Assembly: GCF_900091445.1 (NCBI RefSeq)
Contig: NZ_LT607733.1
Location: 5,173,001 to 5,237,000, forward strand
From: Micromonospora echinofusca
Lineage (GTDB): Bacteria > Actinomycetota > Actinomycetes > Mycobacteriales > Micromonosporaceae
DNA length: 64,000 nucleotides
Reading direction: 5' to 3'
A model generated the notes under the pieces. The model did no database searches, was not told the DNA's origin, and worked only from the letters and a program-made list of their open reading frames with translations. The position numbers and the translations under genes were made by a program. Position 1 is the first letter of the stretch. Each line of letters opens with the position of its first letter. This document shows positions 25,667-34,142 of the stretch, in pieces.

Positions 25667-26599
25667 TCAGCGCAGCGCGACCGCCTGGACCCCGACGCTG
25701 CCGCAGTCGTCGCTGAAGGCCTGCTCCACCGTCCAACTCAGCACGAGCCGGCCGCCCTTCGGCGCCTGGAACCGGATGGTGAACTCCGTGGACCGGCTGG
25801 TGTGCCGGTCCTCGATCCGCAGGGTCCGGCTCGGACCGCCGACGGAGAGGCGGGCGTCCAGCCGGCCCCGGGCCATCCACACCCCGGCGTAGAGACGGAC
25901 GGTGCGGGGCTGGCCGTCGGCGGTCACCGCGAGCGTGAAGCCGCTGCCGACGCCGCACCGGTAGACCCCGTGGGACGAGCCACGCACCGAGGCGACCGGG
26001 CTGCCGTCGCGCCAGCTGAAGCTCTCCTGGTTGTCGTCCCAGCCGCCGCGCCGGCCGGAGCCGCCCTCGTCGCGGATCTCGCCGGAGCCGCCGCGCTTGC
26101 GGACCGTCGAGTCCGCGCCGCGCAGGCCCCAGTGGACCCAGTCGCGACCGCCGACCCTGGTCAGGTCCACCTCGGCCGGTGCTTCGGCCATGCCGGCGTC
26201 GAGCACCGCCGGCACCGCCGGGGCGGACGTCGGCGGCGTCGGGGACGGGCTCGGCGGACGCTGCCGGGGCCGCAGCCCGGGCGAGACCAGGCCGGCGTCG
26301 AGGTCGCGCCCCTCCAGGCCGGGCAGGCCGCTCGGCCGGCCGGCACCCCCGGGCACGCCGCCGGCGCTCTGCCCGCCCGGCTCCGGGTCGCCGGCGATCA
26401 GGTACGACGCGAGGGCGACCAGGCAGACGACCACGGCGATCCCTCCGACGACCCACCGGCGACGCTGCCGCGCCCGGACCAGTCGCCGCAGGTCGGCACG
26501 GGTGCGCCCGGCCAGGGGGAGGAGGGGGTGGCGGGCCGGGGACGGGGCGCCGTGCCGCGACGGCCGGATGCGCTGCCGGGTGAGGTCTTCCTCCGCCAC
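25667..26599 (-). CDS. Membrane-anchored protein with extracellular beta-sandwich domain
   Basis: A 310-residue protein; GTG at 26599 follows GGAGGGTCG. The N-terminal 55 residues are cytoplasmic and Arg-rich. A transmembrane helix follows (WVVGGIAVVVCLVALASYLIAG), then a Gly/Pro/Ser stalk. The outer C-terminal part starts at EVDLTRVGGRDWVHWGLRG and continues with HGVYRCGVGSGFTLAVTADG and RTVRLYAGVWMARGRLDARL. This looks like a carbohydrate- or protein-binding sheet domain also found duplicated in some secreted proteins. Two Cys (CGVG and DDCGSV) could form a disulphide. Function unknown. Confidence 0.8.
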   Translation of the reverse strand: MAEEDLTRQRIRPSRHGAPSPARHPLLPLAGRTRADLRRLVRARQRRRWVVGGIAVVVCLVALASYLIAGDPEPGGQSAGGVPGGAGRPSGLPGLEGRDLDAGLVSPGLRPRQRPPSPSPTPPTSAPAVPAVLDAGMAEAPAEVDLTRVGGRDWVHWGLRGADSTVRKRGGSGEIRDEGGSGRRGGWDDNQESFSWRDGSPVASVRGSSHGVYRCGVGSGFTLAVTADGQPRTVRLYAGVWMARGRLDARLSVGGPSRTLRIEDRHTSRSTEFTIRFQAPKGGRLVLSWTVEQAFSDDCGSVGVQAVALR

Positions 26600-26774
26600 C
26601 GACCCTCCACTCCCCACCGGCCCGGCCGGACGCGAACGTCCGCCGTGGGCGTTCCCGGCCCGCACCGTCCCGCCCGTCGCGCCGTGCGGAACGGGTGTGT
26701 CCAGTTCGTCACCGGACCGTAGCGGACATCGATCGGGACCGTCGTCGCGGGTCCTGCGGGCGGGTCGGCTCCCG

Positions 26775-27368
26775 TCAGCGGATCTCGAAGCCCAGCGCCT
26801 GCGCGATCACGATGGCCTGCGCGGCGTCGACGATCGCCCCGGCCCGCTCCACCGCCGTCGGGTCGAGCGCCGTGAGGTCACTGCCGCGCAGGTCGGCCCC
26901 GGCGAGCCGGCAGCGGTGCAGCTGCGCGGCGGAGAGGTCGACGCCGGTGACCGTGGCGCCGGTCAGGTTGGCCCCGGTGAGGTCCGCCTCGCGCATCCGG
27001 ACGTCGGTCAGCCGGGCCCCGCGCAGGTCGGCACCGGGCAGCCCGACGAACGACCAGTCGCCGCCGGCGACGGTCAACGGCCGCAGGTCGCACTGGGCGA
27101 AGGTGCTGCCCACGAGCTTGCAGCCGGTGAACTGCACCTCGAAGAGGTTGCACCGCTGGAAGGTGCAGCGGGTGAAGGCCGAGTCGGTGTGCCGGGAGGA
27201 GTTGAACCGCACGTTGCCGAAGGTGCAGCCGTCGAAGACCGCGCCCCGGCTCACCGCCTCGGTCAGGTCGACGTCGAAGAAGGTGCAGCGGACGAAGTGC
27301 CGGTCCACGAGCTCCTCGCCGTACCAGTCCTCGTCGCGGAACGTCGCGTCCTCGGTCACCTCGGGCAT
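26775..27368 (-). CDS. Pentapeptide-repeat protein
   Basis: A 197-residue right-handed quadrilateral beta-helix. A(D/N)LXX-type repeats run from about residue 20 to 165: for example ADLRGARLTDVRMREADLTGA and AQLHRCRLAGADLRGSDLTA. Such proteins in actinobacteria include MfpA, which mimics DNA and protects gyrase from quinolones. Repeat structure is certain; a gyrase role is only possible. It is divergent from the serine hydrolase gene at 27447. Confidence 0.9.
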   Translation of the reverse strand: MPEVTEDATFRDEDWYGEELVDRHFVRCTFFDVDLTEAVSRGAVFDGCTFGNVRFNSSRHTDSAFTRCTFQRCNLFEVQFTGCKLVGSTFAQCDLRPLTVAGGDWSFVGLPGADLRGARLTDVRMREADLTGANLTGATVTGVDLSAAQLHRCRLAGADLRGSDLTALDPTAVERAGAIVDAAQAIVIAQALGFEIR

Positions 27369-27446
27369 CGGACCAGGCTACCGAGGAGCTGGGACAACTG
27401 GCGGCGGCCCTTCCGGCACGGCGTACCGGCTAGTAGTTTCGGCGGC

Positions 27447-28679
27447 GTGAGTGTGGCACGCAGCATCGACCCGGACCAGATCGGCTTCGACCCGGCGCGG
27501 TTGGCGCGCATCGACGAGCACTTCGGCAGGTACGTCGACGACGGTCGCCTCGCCGGCTGGCAGGTGCTGGTCACCCGCCGCGGCGAGATCGCCCACTCCT
27601 CGACGTACGGGCTGCGCGACGTCGAGGCGGGCAGTCCCGTCGAGGCGGACACGCTCTGGCGCATCTACTCGATGACGAAGCCCGTCACCTCGGTCGCCGC
27701 GATGATCCTCTGGGAGGAGGGCCGCTTCGAGCTGACCGACGAGATCAGCCGGTGGCTGCCCGAGTTCGCCGACCTGCGGGTCTACTCCAAGGGCTCGGCC
27801 CTCGAGCCCTACACGGTGCCGGCGGTCGAGCCGATCCGGGTCTGGCACCTGCTCACCCACACCGCCGGCCTGACGTACGGCTTCATGCAGACCTCGGTGG
27901 TCGACACCATCTACCGGGCCGCCGGCTACGACCTGTACCCGCCGGCGGACGTCGACCTGGCGACGGCCTGCCAGGCCTTCGGCGAGCTGCCCCTGCTGTT
28001 CCAGCCCGGCACCGCGTGGGGCTACTCGGTCGCCACCGACGTGCTCGGCCGGCTCGTCGAGGTGGTATCCGGGCAGAGCCTGGACGCGTTCTTCGCCGAC
28101 CGGATCTTCCGCCCGCTGGGCATGACCGACACGCACTGGTGGGCCGAGGGCGACGCCGCCGAGCGGCTCGCCGCCCTCTACGCGCCCGACCCGCGCACCG
28201 GCCGCGCCTTCCGCTACGACACGCTCGGCGCCCTGGCGTACGAGAAGCCGCTGCTGCTCTCCGGCGGCGGCGGCCTGATCTCCAGCGCCGCCGACTACCA
28301 CCGGTTCACCCAGATGCTGCTGCGCGGCGGGGCGCTCGACGGGGTGCGCCTGCTGGGGCCGCGCACGGTGCGTTTCATGACCCGCAACCACCTGCCCGGC
28401 GGGCAGGACCTGGAGACCCTCTCGACCGGCGGCTTCGCCGAGACCACCCTCGACGGGATCGGCTTCGGGCTCGGCTTCGCCGTGGTCGACGACCCCGTCC
28501 CGAGCCGGGTGCCGAGCAGCCCAGGCGAGTACTACTGGGGCGGCGTGGCCAGCACGGCGTTCTGGGTCGACCCCGCCGAGGAGGTCACGGCCCTGTTCTT
28601 CACCCAGCTCATGCCGTCGAGCACCTACCCGATCCGGCCGCAGCTGCGGCAGCTCGTCTATTCCGCCCTGGTCGACTGA
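27447..28679 (+). CDS. Serine hydrolase, class C beta-lactamase family
   Basis: A 410-residue enzyme of the beta-lactamase/esterase EstB fold. Motifs: SMTK in WRIYSMTKPVTS (nucleophile Ser and Lys), YSV in GYSVATDVLG (Tyr of the YxN-type motif), and late YYWGGVASTAFWVDPAE, where family members have the HxG/KTG equivalent. No signal peptide, so it is probably cytoplasmic and more likely an esterase or D-aminopeptidase-like enzyme than a true beta-lactamase. GTG start at 27447; GTG at 27453 is an alternative. Monocistronic. Confidence 0.93.
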   Translation: MSVARSIDPDQIGFDPARLARIDEHFGRYVDDGRLAGWQVLVTRRGEIAHSSTYGLRDVEAGSPVEADTLWRIYSMTKPVTSVAAMILWEEGRFELTDEISRWLPEFADLRVYSKGSALEPYTVPAVEPIRVWHLLTHTAGLTYGFMQTSVVDTIYRAAGYDLYPPADVDLATACQAFGELPLLFQPGTAWGYSVATDVLGRLVEVVSGQSLDAFFADRIFRPLGMTDTHWWAEGDAAERLAALYAPDPRTGRAFRYDTLGALAYEKPLLLSGGGGLISSAADYHRFTQMLLRGGALDGVRLLGPRTVRFMTRNHLPGGQDLETLSTGGFAETTLDGIGFGLGFAVVDDPVPSRVPSSPGEYYWGGVASTAFWVDPAEEVTALFFTQLMPSSTYPIRPQLRQLVYSALVD

Positions 28680-28746
28680 GCCGGCCGTACCCCGCCGGCG
28701 CGGGTGCGCGGCGGCACGGTCCCGGCTCGGCGCTCCGGTCGCCGGG

Positions 28747-29625
28747 TCACCGCCGCCGGCACTCCTCCGTCCCGTCCGGGGACGTCCAGCACTCCGTGTG
28801 CACCCCGGCCGTGCCGGTGACCCGGAAGGGGCGTCCCGCGTCGTCGACCGTGACGGTGCCGATGCGTCCCTGCGCCGCCCAGTCCACCTCGACCTTCCAG
28901 TCGCAGTCGCAGTTCTCCGTGTAGCCGATGACGAGGAACGTCTCGGCATCGGACAGGGACACCCGGTACGGGAAGCGGATCTCCTTGCGCTCGTGCTCGG
29001 GAACGAAATCCTCGCCCTCCTCGAAGATGCCGGCCGTGAGCAGCGGAGGGTCCTCGTCCAGGTTCGCGTGGACCCACCGGTAGGCGGTCGGGCCGCCCCC
29101 GCCCGGGGCGGCGAACACGCCCCGCGGGGCGGGACGCCGCGCCACCACCCGCACCCGCAGGTCGGTGAGGGTCACCTGGGCCTCGTCGACTCCCTGGACG
29201 GTGAAGGAGACGTGCTGCCGGGAGGCCGGGGCTCCGGCAGCCTCCCGGGCCCACTGCGTCCAGTCGCCCGACCAGACCGGTCGGGTGGGGATGTCCGCCA
29301 ACGGCGCCTCGACCACCCAGCCGTCCGGCGGGTCGTGGCCGACGCGGACCGCGACCGTGAACGGCAGCGCGTCGGGGTCGGGCGGGGGCGGCGGGGGCGT
29401 GACGGGAACGAGTCCCCAGGCGAGGAGCCAGGCGGTCAGCACGGCCGTGACGACGGCCGCGAGGACCCCGGCGAACCAGCGGCCGGCGGGCGGGCCGGCG
29501 GGTGAGAGCCGACGCAGCATCGACCACAGCCGGTCCGACCGGCGCGGCCCCGGCCCCTCCGCCGGTTCCGGCGACGGACCGGGGGGCACGGGCGTCTCGG
29601 CGGGCGCGTCACGTTCCTCCGTCAT
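28747..29625 (-). CDS. Hypothetical single-pass membrane protein
   Basis: A 292-residue protein. Residues 1-55 are Pro/Glu/Arg-rich and cytoplasmic, followed by a transmembrane helix (WFAGVLAAVVTAVLTAWLL) and a Pro-run. The outer domain is beta-rich with two Cys pairs, TENCDCDWKVEVDW and ECWTSPDGTEEC. No family is recognised. The architecture is similar to the 25667-26599 protein, another anchored protein with a C-terminal sheet domain. ATG at 29625 chosen; GTG at 29634 is possible. Divergent from the next gene. Confidence 0.7.
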   Translation of the reverse strand: MTEERDAPAETPVPPGPSPEPAEGPGPRRSDRLWSMLRRLSPAGPPAGRWFAGVLAAVVTAVLTAWLLAWGLVPVTPPPPPPDPDALPFTVAVRVGHDPPDGWVVEAPLADIPTRPVWSGDWTQWAREAAGAPASRQHVSFTVQGVDEAQVTLTDLRVRVVARRPAPRGVFAAPGGGGPTAYRWVHANLDEDPPLLTAGIFEEGEDFVPEHERKEIRFPYRVSLSDAETFLVIGYTENCDCDWKVEVDWAAQGRIGTVTVDDAGRPFRVTGTAGVHTECWTSPDGTEECRRR

Positions 29626-29802
29626 CGCGTCCACCCCCGTCCTGCGCGGTCGGTCCGATACCAGTGCACCCCCACACCGTGCGACGGCGCAAGGGCGATT
29701 GCGCCGGCCGGGATCCCCGGTCCGCCAGCGCGCGGCGGCACCGGTCAATAGCCTGGAGACGGGCTACGTCCGCCGGGCCGGACGGGCCGGGCGGGAGGCG
29801 GT

Positions 29803-30444
29803 ATGAGCAACATCGTCGTTTTCGGCGCGGGTGGCACCGCGGGCTCGCGGATCACCGCCGAGGCGGTCGGCCGGGGCCACCGGGTCACCGCCGCGGTGCG
29901 CCGGCCGGAGGCCACCTCGTACCTGCCACCGGCCGTCACGGTGGTGACCGGGGACGCCACCAGCGAGCGGAGCGTACGGGAACTGGCGCCCGACACGGAC
30001 GCCATGGTGGTGGCGATCGGCGGCGGCGAACACGACCTGTGGCTCGACGCGGCGCGGAACCTGGTCGGCGCGCTGCGGGGCATGCCGGGCGCGCCCCGGA
30101 TCATCCACGTGGGCGGCGGGTCGACCCTGCTCACCCCGAAGGGCACCCGCTACCTCGACGAGCCGGACTTCCCCGAGGATTACCGCGACGCCGCGCTGGG
30201 GCAGGCCGACGCCCTCGACTTCTACCGCTCCTCGGCCGACGGGGTGACCTGGACGTACGTCTCCCCGCCGCCGCTGGAGTTCCACCCGGGCGAGCGCACC
30301 GGGCACTACCGCACCGGCGGCGACGAGCCGGTGACCGACCACGAGGGCCGCTCGGTGCTCAGCTACGAGGACCTGGCGGTGGCGATCGTGGACGAGATCG
30401 AACAGCCGCGCCACGAGAACGCCCGCTTCACCGCCGCGTACTGA
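29803..30444 (+). CDS. NAD(P)-dependent epimerase/reductase, atypical SDR
   Basis: A 213-residue Rossmann protein. GAGGTAGSRITAEAVGRGH is the nucleotide-binding loop, followed by VTAAVRRPE and an HVGGGSTLLTP stretch; the canonical YxxxK is missing, as in NmrA-like or flavin-reductase-like atypical short-chain dehydrogenases. Proteins of this type act as NAD(P)H-binding quinone or flavin reductases, or as redox sensors. ATG follows GGGAGG. Its stop is 13 bp from the convergent PPOX gene. Confidence 0.88.
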   Translation: MSNIVVFGAGGTAGSRITAEAVGRGHRVTAAVRRPEATSYLPPAVTVVTGDATSERSVRELAPDTDAMVVAIGGGEHDLWLDAARNLVGALRGMPGAPRIIHVGGGSTLLTPKGTRYLDEPDFPEDYRDAALGQADALDFYRSSADGVTWTYVSPPPLEFHPGERTGHYRTGGDEPVTDHEGRSVLSYEDLAVAIVDEIEQPRHENARFTAAY

Positions 30445-30457
30445 GGGCGGGGGCGGG

Positions 30458-30922
30458 TCAGTCGGCGAGGTGGGCCGGGAAGCCGCCGGTGGCGATCGGA
30501 CCCCAGGCGTCGATGGTGACCCGGATGAGCGACTTGCCCTGACGCAGCATGGCCGCCCGGTACTCGTCCCAGTCCGGATGCTCGCCGGAGATGCAGCGGA
30601 AGTACTCCACGAGCGGTTCCAGCGCCGCCGGCAGGTCCAGCACCTCGGCGGTGCCGTCGAGGTGCACCCACGGGCCGTTCCAGTCGTCGGAGAGCACACA
30701 CGCCGACACCCGTGGGTCGCGGCGGACGTTGGCGACCTTGGCCCGCCCGGGATAGGTGGAGACCACCAACCGCCCCTCGCCGTCCACCCCGGCGGTGACG
30801 GGGGACGACTGCGGCCGGCCGTCGGCGCGGGTGGTCATCAGCACCACCCGGTGCCGCGGGCGGAGGAACTCGGTCAGCTCGGCCCGGTCGACCCGGGTGT
30901 TCGTCGCGATGCTGCGTGCCAT
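30458..30922 (-). CDS. PPOX-class F420-dependent oxidoreductase
   Basis: A 154-residue split beta-barrel protein of the pyridoxamine oxidase-like F420 group. Signature: FLRPRHRVVLMTTRADGRPQ, SSPVTAGVDGEGRLVVST, and ANVRRDPRVSACVLSD, with HLDGTAEVLD near the middle. Substrates of relatives range from biliverdin to aflatoxins. With the Ddn-like protein 5 kb away, it shows that the organism makes coenzyme F420. Monocistronic. Confidence 0.93.
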   Translation of the reverse strand: MARSIATNTRVDRAELTEFLRPRHRVVLMTTRADGRPQSSPVTAGVDGEGRLVVSTYPGRAKVANVRRDPRVSACVLSDDWNGPWVHLDGTAEVLDLPAALEPLVEYFRCISGEHPDWDEYRAAMLRQGKSLIRVTIDAWGPIATGGFPAHLAD

Positions 30923-30959
30923 CGTTCGTTCCTACCAGGGCGCCCGCCGCGCGGCGACC

Positions 30960-31601
30960 TCACCGGGGTCGCGGGGCGGCGCGGCGGGCGGCGGGCTGGG
31001 CGGGCACGCGGGGGCGGACCGACGGCCGCCAGGCGCGGCCGTTGGCGTAGATCACCCGGAAGCCGAGGTACGAGGCGAGCGGCGCCCAGTGCGCCGAGCC
31101 CATCCGCAGCTCGGCGGCGTTGTGGCGCTGGCCGTTGGCCAGCACGTCGAGCAGGACGGTTTCGAAGGCGGCCGATTCGACCCAGTCCACCTCGCGGGTG
31201 TACCCGCAGATCAGCGCCGCCCCCGTGGCGTCGAGGAAGCCGCGCAGCACCGCGTCGGAGGCGCGCAGCACCGAACAGCTGCCGAAATAGAGCCGCCGGC
31301 CTTCGCAGCGACCCGCCATCAACTCCGCGACGTCGGCGAGCGCCACCGATTCCCAGTCGGTGAGGCAGAGCCGGCTCGGCTCGCCGTGCATGGCGAAGAA
31401 GCCGACCCGGTGGTCGGCGTACTGCTTGAGCAGCCAGCGGTCCACGAAGTAGAACAGCTCGTCGCGGGTGGCCGCGTCCTTGTGGATGAAGCGGATCTTT
31501 CCGAGCCGTTCGAGCAGTTCGAGGGTGGGCAGGACGGAGCCGCGCTCGTTGAGGTCGCGGTGCCACTGGCCCTCGATGCAGAAGACGCCACCACGTGCCA
31601 T
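30960..31601 (-). CDS. Small CHAT/caspase-like protein of unknown function
   Basis: A 213-residue protein, ATG at 31601. Two short blocks match the catalytic dyad layout of clan CD peptidases: VGFFAMHGEP (His72) and LYFGSCSVL (Cys109), each at the end of a hydrophobic strand. After the Cys come GAALICGYTREVDWVESAAF and LLDVLANGQ, a pattern like the xGxLWxVxD and FYxxLxxG part of CHAT domains. It may therefore be a protease or an inactive relative. There is no second domain, no signal peptide and no partner gene in tandem. The C-terminal 20 residues are Arg/Pro/Ala-rich. Confidence 0.65.
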   Translation of the reverse strand: MARGGVFCIEGQWHRDLNERGSVLPTLELLERLGKIRFIHKDAATRDELFYFVDRWLLKQYADHRVGFFAMHGEPSRLCLTDWESVALADVAELMAGRCEGRRLYFGSCSVLRASDAVLRGFLDATGAALICGYTREVDWVESAAFETVLLDVLANGQRHNAAELRMGSAHWAPLASYLGFRVIYANGRAWRPSVRPRVPAQPAARRAAPRPR

Positions 31602-31731
31602 GCCGCCCCCTCCCCCGGTCCCCCCGGCGCTGACGTTACCGGGTCGGACCGGCCGGCTCACATCACCCTGCGTGTGCCCGGCTGCCGCTTTCCGTGCCTT
31701 TCGCGGTTCCCTGTCGTCGAATGCCGGCACT

Positions 31732-31860
31732 TGGGTGTTTCGCAATTCGCGTAATGCCCTGGCAACACCCAGGAACGGCGAATCGTGAGGACAATTCTTG
31801 TTAATCGCCGCGAAAGGTCGGTCGGCCTGCCAGGGTGGAAATCACGGGACGGGCAGGCCG
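31732..31860 (+). promoter_or_regulatory. Structured leader upstream of the M15 peptidase gene
   Basis: Three nested hairpins precede the GTG. TGGGTGTT (31732-31739) pairs with AACACCCA (31764-31771). CGGCGA (31776-31781) pairs with TCGCCG (31805-31810). CGGCCTGCC (31823-31831) pairs perfectly with GGCAGGCCG (31852-31860), loop 20 nt. The ribosome binding site GGGAGGA follows 35 nt later. Actinobacterial wall-hydrolase genes are often preceded by ydaO/c-di-AMP riboswitches, but the conserved ydaO core is not seen here. Class unknown. Confidence 0.45.
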
Positions 31861-31907
31861 ATGTCCCGGACGCCACCCCAATCGCACTCCTATCGGGAGG
31901 ACTTTCT

Positions 31908-32696
31908 GTGCGCGTTAACACCCTGAAACGGGCCGCTGTCGCATTCGCCCTGGCGTTGCCGGCAGCCGCTGTCGCCACGGTGGTCGCCGCGCCAGCGGCC
32001 CACGCCGACGGCTGCTACACGTGGCAGCGCAACCTCTACCAGGGGCGCTCCGGCGCCGACGTCCGCCAGTTGCAGATCCGGGTGGCCGGTTGGGCCGGCA
32101 ACCGGGACATCGTGGAGAACGACGGACGCTTCGGACCGAAGACCGCCGCCGCCGTCAAGCGGTTCCAGTCCGCGTACCGGCTGCGCGTCGACGGCGTCGC
32201 CGGACCGCAGACGTACCGCAAGCTCTACGACCTCCAGGACAACGACTGCACGCCGCGGCACTTCAGCTTCCGCGAGATGGACGACGGCTGCGGTCGCGGC
32301 GGCTGGAGCGGCGGTCCGCTCTCCCCCGCGCAGACCAGGCAGAACGCGCTGCGCACGATGTGGAAGCTGGAGGCGATGCGGCGCAGCCTCGGCGACAAGC
32401 CGCTCTACGTCAGCAGCGGCTTCCGCAGCCGTACCTGCAACAACCAGGTCGGCGGGGCATCGGACAGCCAGCACCTCTACGGCAACGCCGCCGACCTGAC
32501 CTCCCGCACCAGCTCCCTCTGCCAACTGGCCCGCGACGCGCGCAGCCGGGGCTTCAGCGGGATCTACGGGCCCGGCTACCCGGACCACGACGACCACGTG
32601 CACGTCGACTCGCGACGGGAGAACGACCGGGACGACACACCGAACACCACCAGCTGGTCCGCGCCGGACTGCGGGATCGGCGCCGGCAACGACTGA
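31908..32696 (+). CDS. Secreted M15-type zinc peptidase with peptidoglycan-binding domain
   Basis: A 262-residue wall hydrolase. Signal peptide at residues 1-33. Residues 38-100 are a PG_binding_1 domain (QGRSGADVRQLQIRVAGW, GRFGPKTAAAVKRFQSAYRL). Residues 125-235 form a D-Ala-D-Ala carboxypeptidase (VanY/M15A) domain with zinc ligands in SQHLYGNAADL (His, Asp) and DHVHVD (His). The order of domains matches the zinc carboxypeptidase of Streptomyces albus G. GTG start at 31908 follows GGGAGGA. A structured leader lies upstream and a strong terminator downstream. Confidence 0.95.
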   Translation: MRVNTLKRAAVAFALALPAAAVATVVAAPAAHADGCYTWQRNLYQGRSGADVRQLQIRVAGWAGNRDIVENDGRFGPKTAAAVKRFQSAYRLRVDGVAGPQTYRKLYDLQDNDCTPRHFSFREMDDGCGRGGWSGGPLSPAQTRQNALRTMWKLEAMRRSLGDKPLYVSSGFRSRTCNNQVGGASDSQHLYGNAADLTSRTSSLCQLARDARSRGFSGIYGPGYPDHDDHVHVDSRRENDRDDTPNTTSWSAPDCGIGAGND

Positions 32697-32793
32697 CCGC
32701 CCGGGACGGCCACGCCGGGCGACCGGGCGGCGACGGTCACCGGCGGGCGACGGGCGACGGGCGAGAGGTGACGCCGGCAGTGGCACGGCGACG

Positions 32794-32834
32794 CCGGCCC
32801 GGGACGCGGGATGACACCCCGTGTCCCGGGCCGG
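32794..32834. terminator. Bidirectional terminator
   Basis: CCGGCCCGGGAC (32794-32805) pairs perfectly with its complement at 32823-32834. A further CGGG/CCCG pair and one G.U pair extend the stem to about 17 bp around a 7-nt loop. It separates the convergent M15 gene and the hypothetical gene. Confidence 0.85.
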
Positions 32835-32870
32835 TTCCGTTCCCGGTCGTGCCGGCGGGCGTACCCCCGC

Positions 32871-33305
32871 TCAGCTCGCCCGGGGCCAGCGCGGCGCCGT
32901 GGCGGGGGAAGCCACCGGCCGGCCGGGGCCGGCGGGCCGGGCGCCGGGCGCGACCGCCCGCGGACCGCCCGGGCGCCCGGCGGACGCGCGGGAAGCCGGC
33001 GCGGGGCCGGTCACCGTGAACGGGAACGGCACGTGCACGAAGGGGTTGCCGTGCCGCACCAGCGCGTCGACCTGCCGCTCGTTGAGCCCGTGCCGCTCCA
33101 GCACCCGCCGGCCCCAGCGGTGCAGCCGACACGGGTACGTCGCGCCGTCGTTGCGGCACAGCGGTCCCGCCGGCCACTCCTCGGCGGCGTGCACCACCAC
33201 GGCCCGCACCGCGAGCCGGACGTCCTCGGGGGTCAGCGACGCCGGTACCGGCACCTCGCCCAGGATCTGGTCGATGGGATCCGTCGACTGCTCACCAAAT
33301 CGCAC
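32871..33305 (-). CDS. Small hypothetical protein, CRND/PCRLHRWG family (paralogue 2)
   Basis: A 144-residue protein; GTG at 33305 follows GGGAGG. Residues 25-80 share the core of the protein at 24142-24468: AVRAVVVHAAEEW, then CRNDGATYPCRLHRWGRRVL, then LNERQVDALVRHGNP. The C-terminal 60 residues are a low-complexity Pro/Ala/Arg/Gly tail not present in the paralogue. Conserved Cys-X7-Cys-X2-His suggests a metal site. Function unknown. Confidence 0.72.
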   Translation of the reverse strand: MRFGEQSTDPIDQILGEVPVPASLTPEDVRLAVRAVVVHAAEEWPAGPLCRNDGATYPCRLHRWGRRVLERHGLNERQVDALVRHGNPFVHVPFPFTVTGPAPASRASAGRPGGPRAVAPGARPAGPGRPVASPATAPRWPRAS

Positions 33306-33404
33306 GGCAGGCCTCCCGCGGCTCCGGCAGCGGTGCGGCCGACCCGCCGCACCGCATCCTCGGCGACTGGTACGGCCCGGCGCGCCAAAAGGTTCAACCC
33401 CGCC

Positions 33405-34142
33405 TCAGACGAAGCCGGCGTCGTGCACCAGCAGGGCGACCTGGACCCGGTTGTTGAGGTCGAGCTTCACCAGCAGCCGCGACACGTACGCCTTCACGGT
33501 CGCGACGCTCATGAACAGCTCGGCGGCGATCTCCGCGTTCGTCCGGCCCCGCCCGACCGCGACCGCGACCTCGTGCTCCCGCTCGCTGAGCCCGGCGAGC
33601 TGACGCCGCGCCCGATCCCGGCGTGGCTCCGGGCCCCCCGGCGCGCCGGGCGCGGTCACGTGGTCGATCAGCCGGCGGGTGACCGCCGGGGAGAGCGTCG
33701 CCTCCCCCGCCGCCACCCGGTGCACAGCCCGCACGATCTCGGCCGGCGGGGTGTCCTTGAGCAGGAAGCCGCCGGCCCCCGCCCGCAGCGCCCGGAGCAC
33801 CTGCTCGTCGGCGTCGAAGGTGGTCAGCACCAGCACCTCCGGCGGGTGCGGCGACGCGCGCAGCGCCTCGGTGGCCGCGAGGCCGTCGACCCGGGGCATC
33901 CGGATGTCCATCAGCACCACGTCGGGCGCGCAGGCGGCCACGGCGGCGGGCACCTCGCCGCCGTCGGCGGCCTCCCCGACCACGAGCAGGTCCGGCACGC
34001 CGCCGAGGATCATCGACAGGCCGGCGCGGACCAGCGCGTCGTCGTCGACGATCAGCACCCGCACCGGCCGGTCGGCGGTGGGGCCCGGCCCGCCCCCGCC
34101 CGGCCCGCCCCCGCCCGGCCCGGTCACGCCCGGCCCGGTCAC
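33405..34142 (-). CDS. NarL/LuxR-family response regulator
   Basis: A 245-residue regulator. The receiver domain has VRVLIVDDDALVRAGL, phospho-acceptor Asp in VVLMDIRMPRVDG, and the LLKD switch. The C-terminal HTH is LAGLSEREHEVAVAVGRGRTNAEIA and SVATVKAYVSRLLVKL. GTG at 34142 overlaps the kinase stop (GTGA), so the pair is coupled. An alternative GTG at 34127 exists. The start region is Gly/Pro-rich with short direct repeats. Likely target: the divergent ABC transporter at 35.5 kb. Confidence 0.95.
   Translation of the reverse strand: MTGPGVTGPGGGGPGGGGPGPTADRPVRVLIVDDDALVRAGLSMILGGVPDLLVVGEAADGGEVPAAVAACAPDVVLMDIRMPRVDGLAATEALRASPHPPEVLVLTTFDADEQVLRALRAGAGGFLLKDTPPAEIVRAVHRVAAGEATLSPAVTRRLIDHVTAPGAPGGPEPRRDRARRQLAGLSEREHEVAVAVGRGRTNAEIAAELFMSVATVKAYVSRLLVKLDLNNRVQVALLVHDAGFV

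Noticed and set aside
31801..31907. c-di-AMP (ydaO) riboswitch before the M15 gene
   Set aside because: I looked for the conserved ydaO core ahead of this wall-hydrolase gene and did not find it. The stems seen are kept as an unclassified leader.
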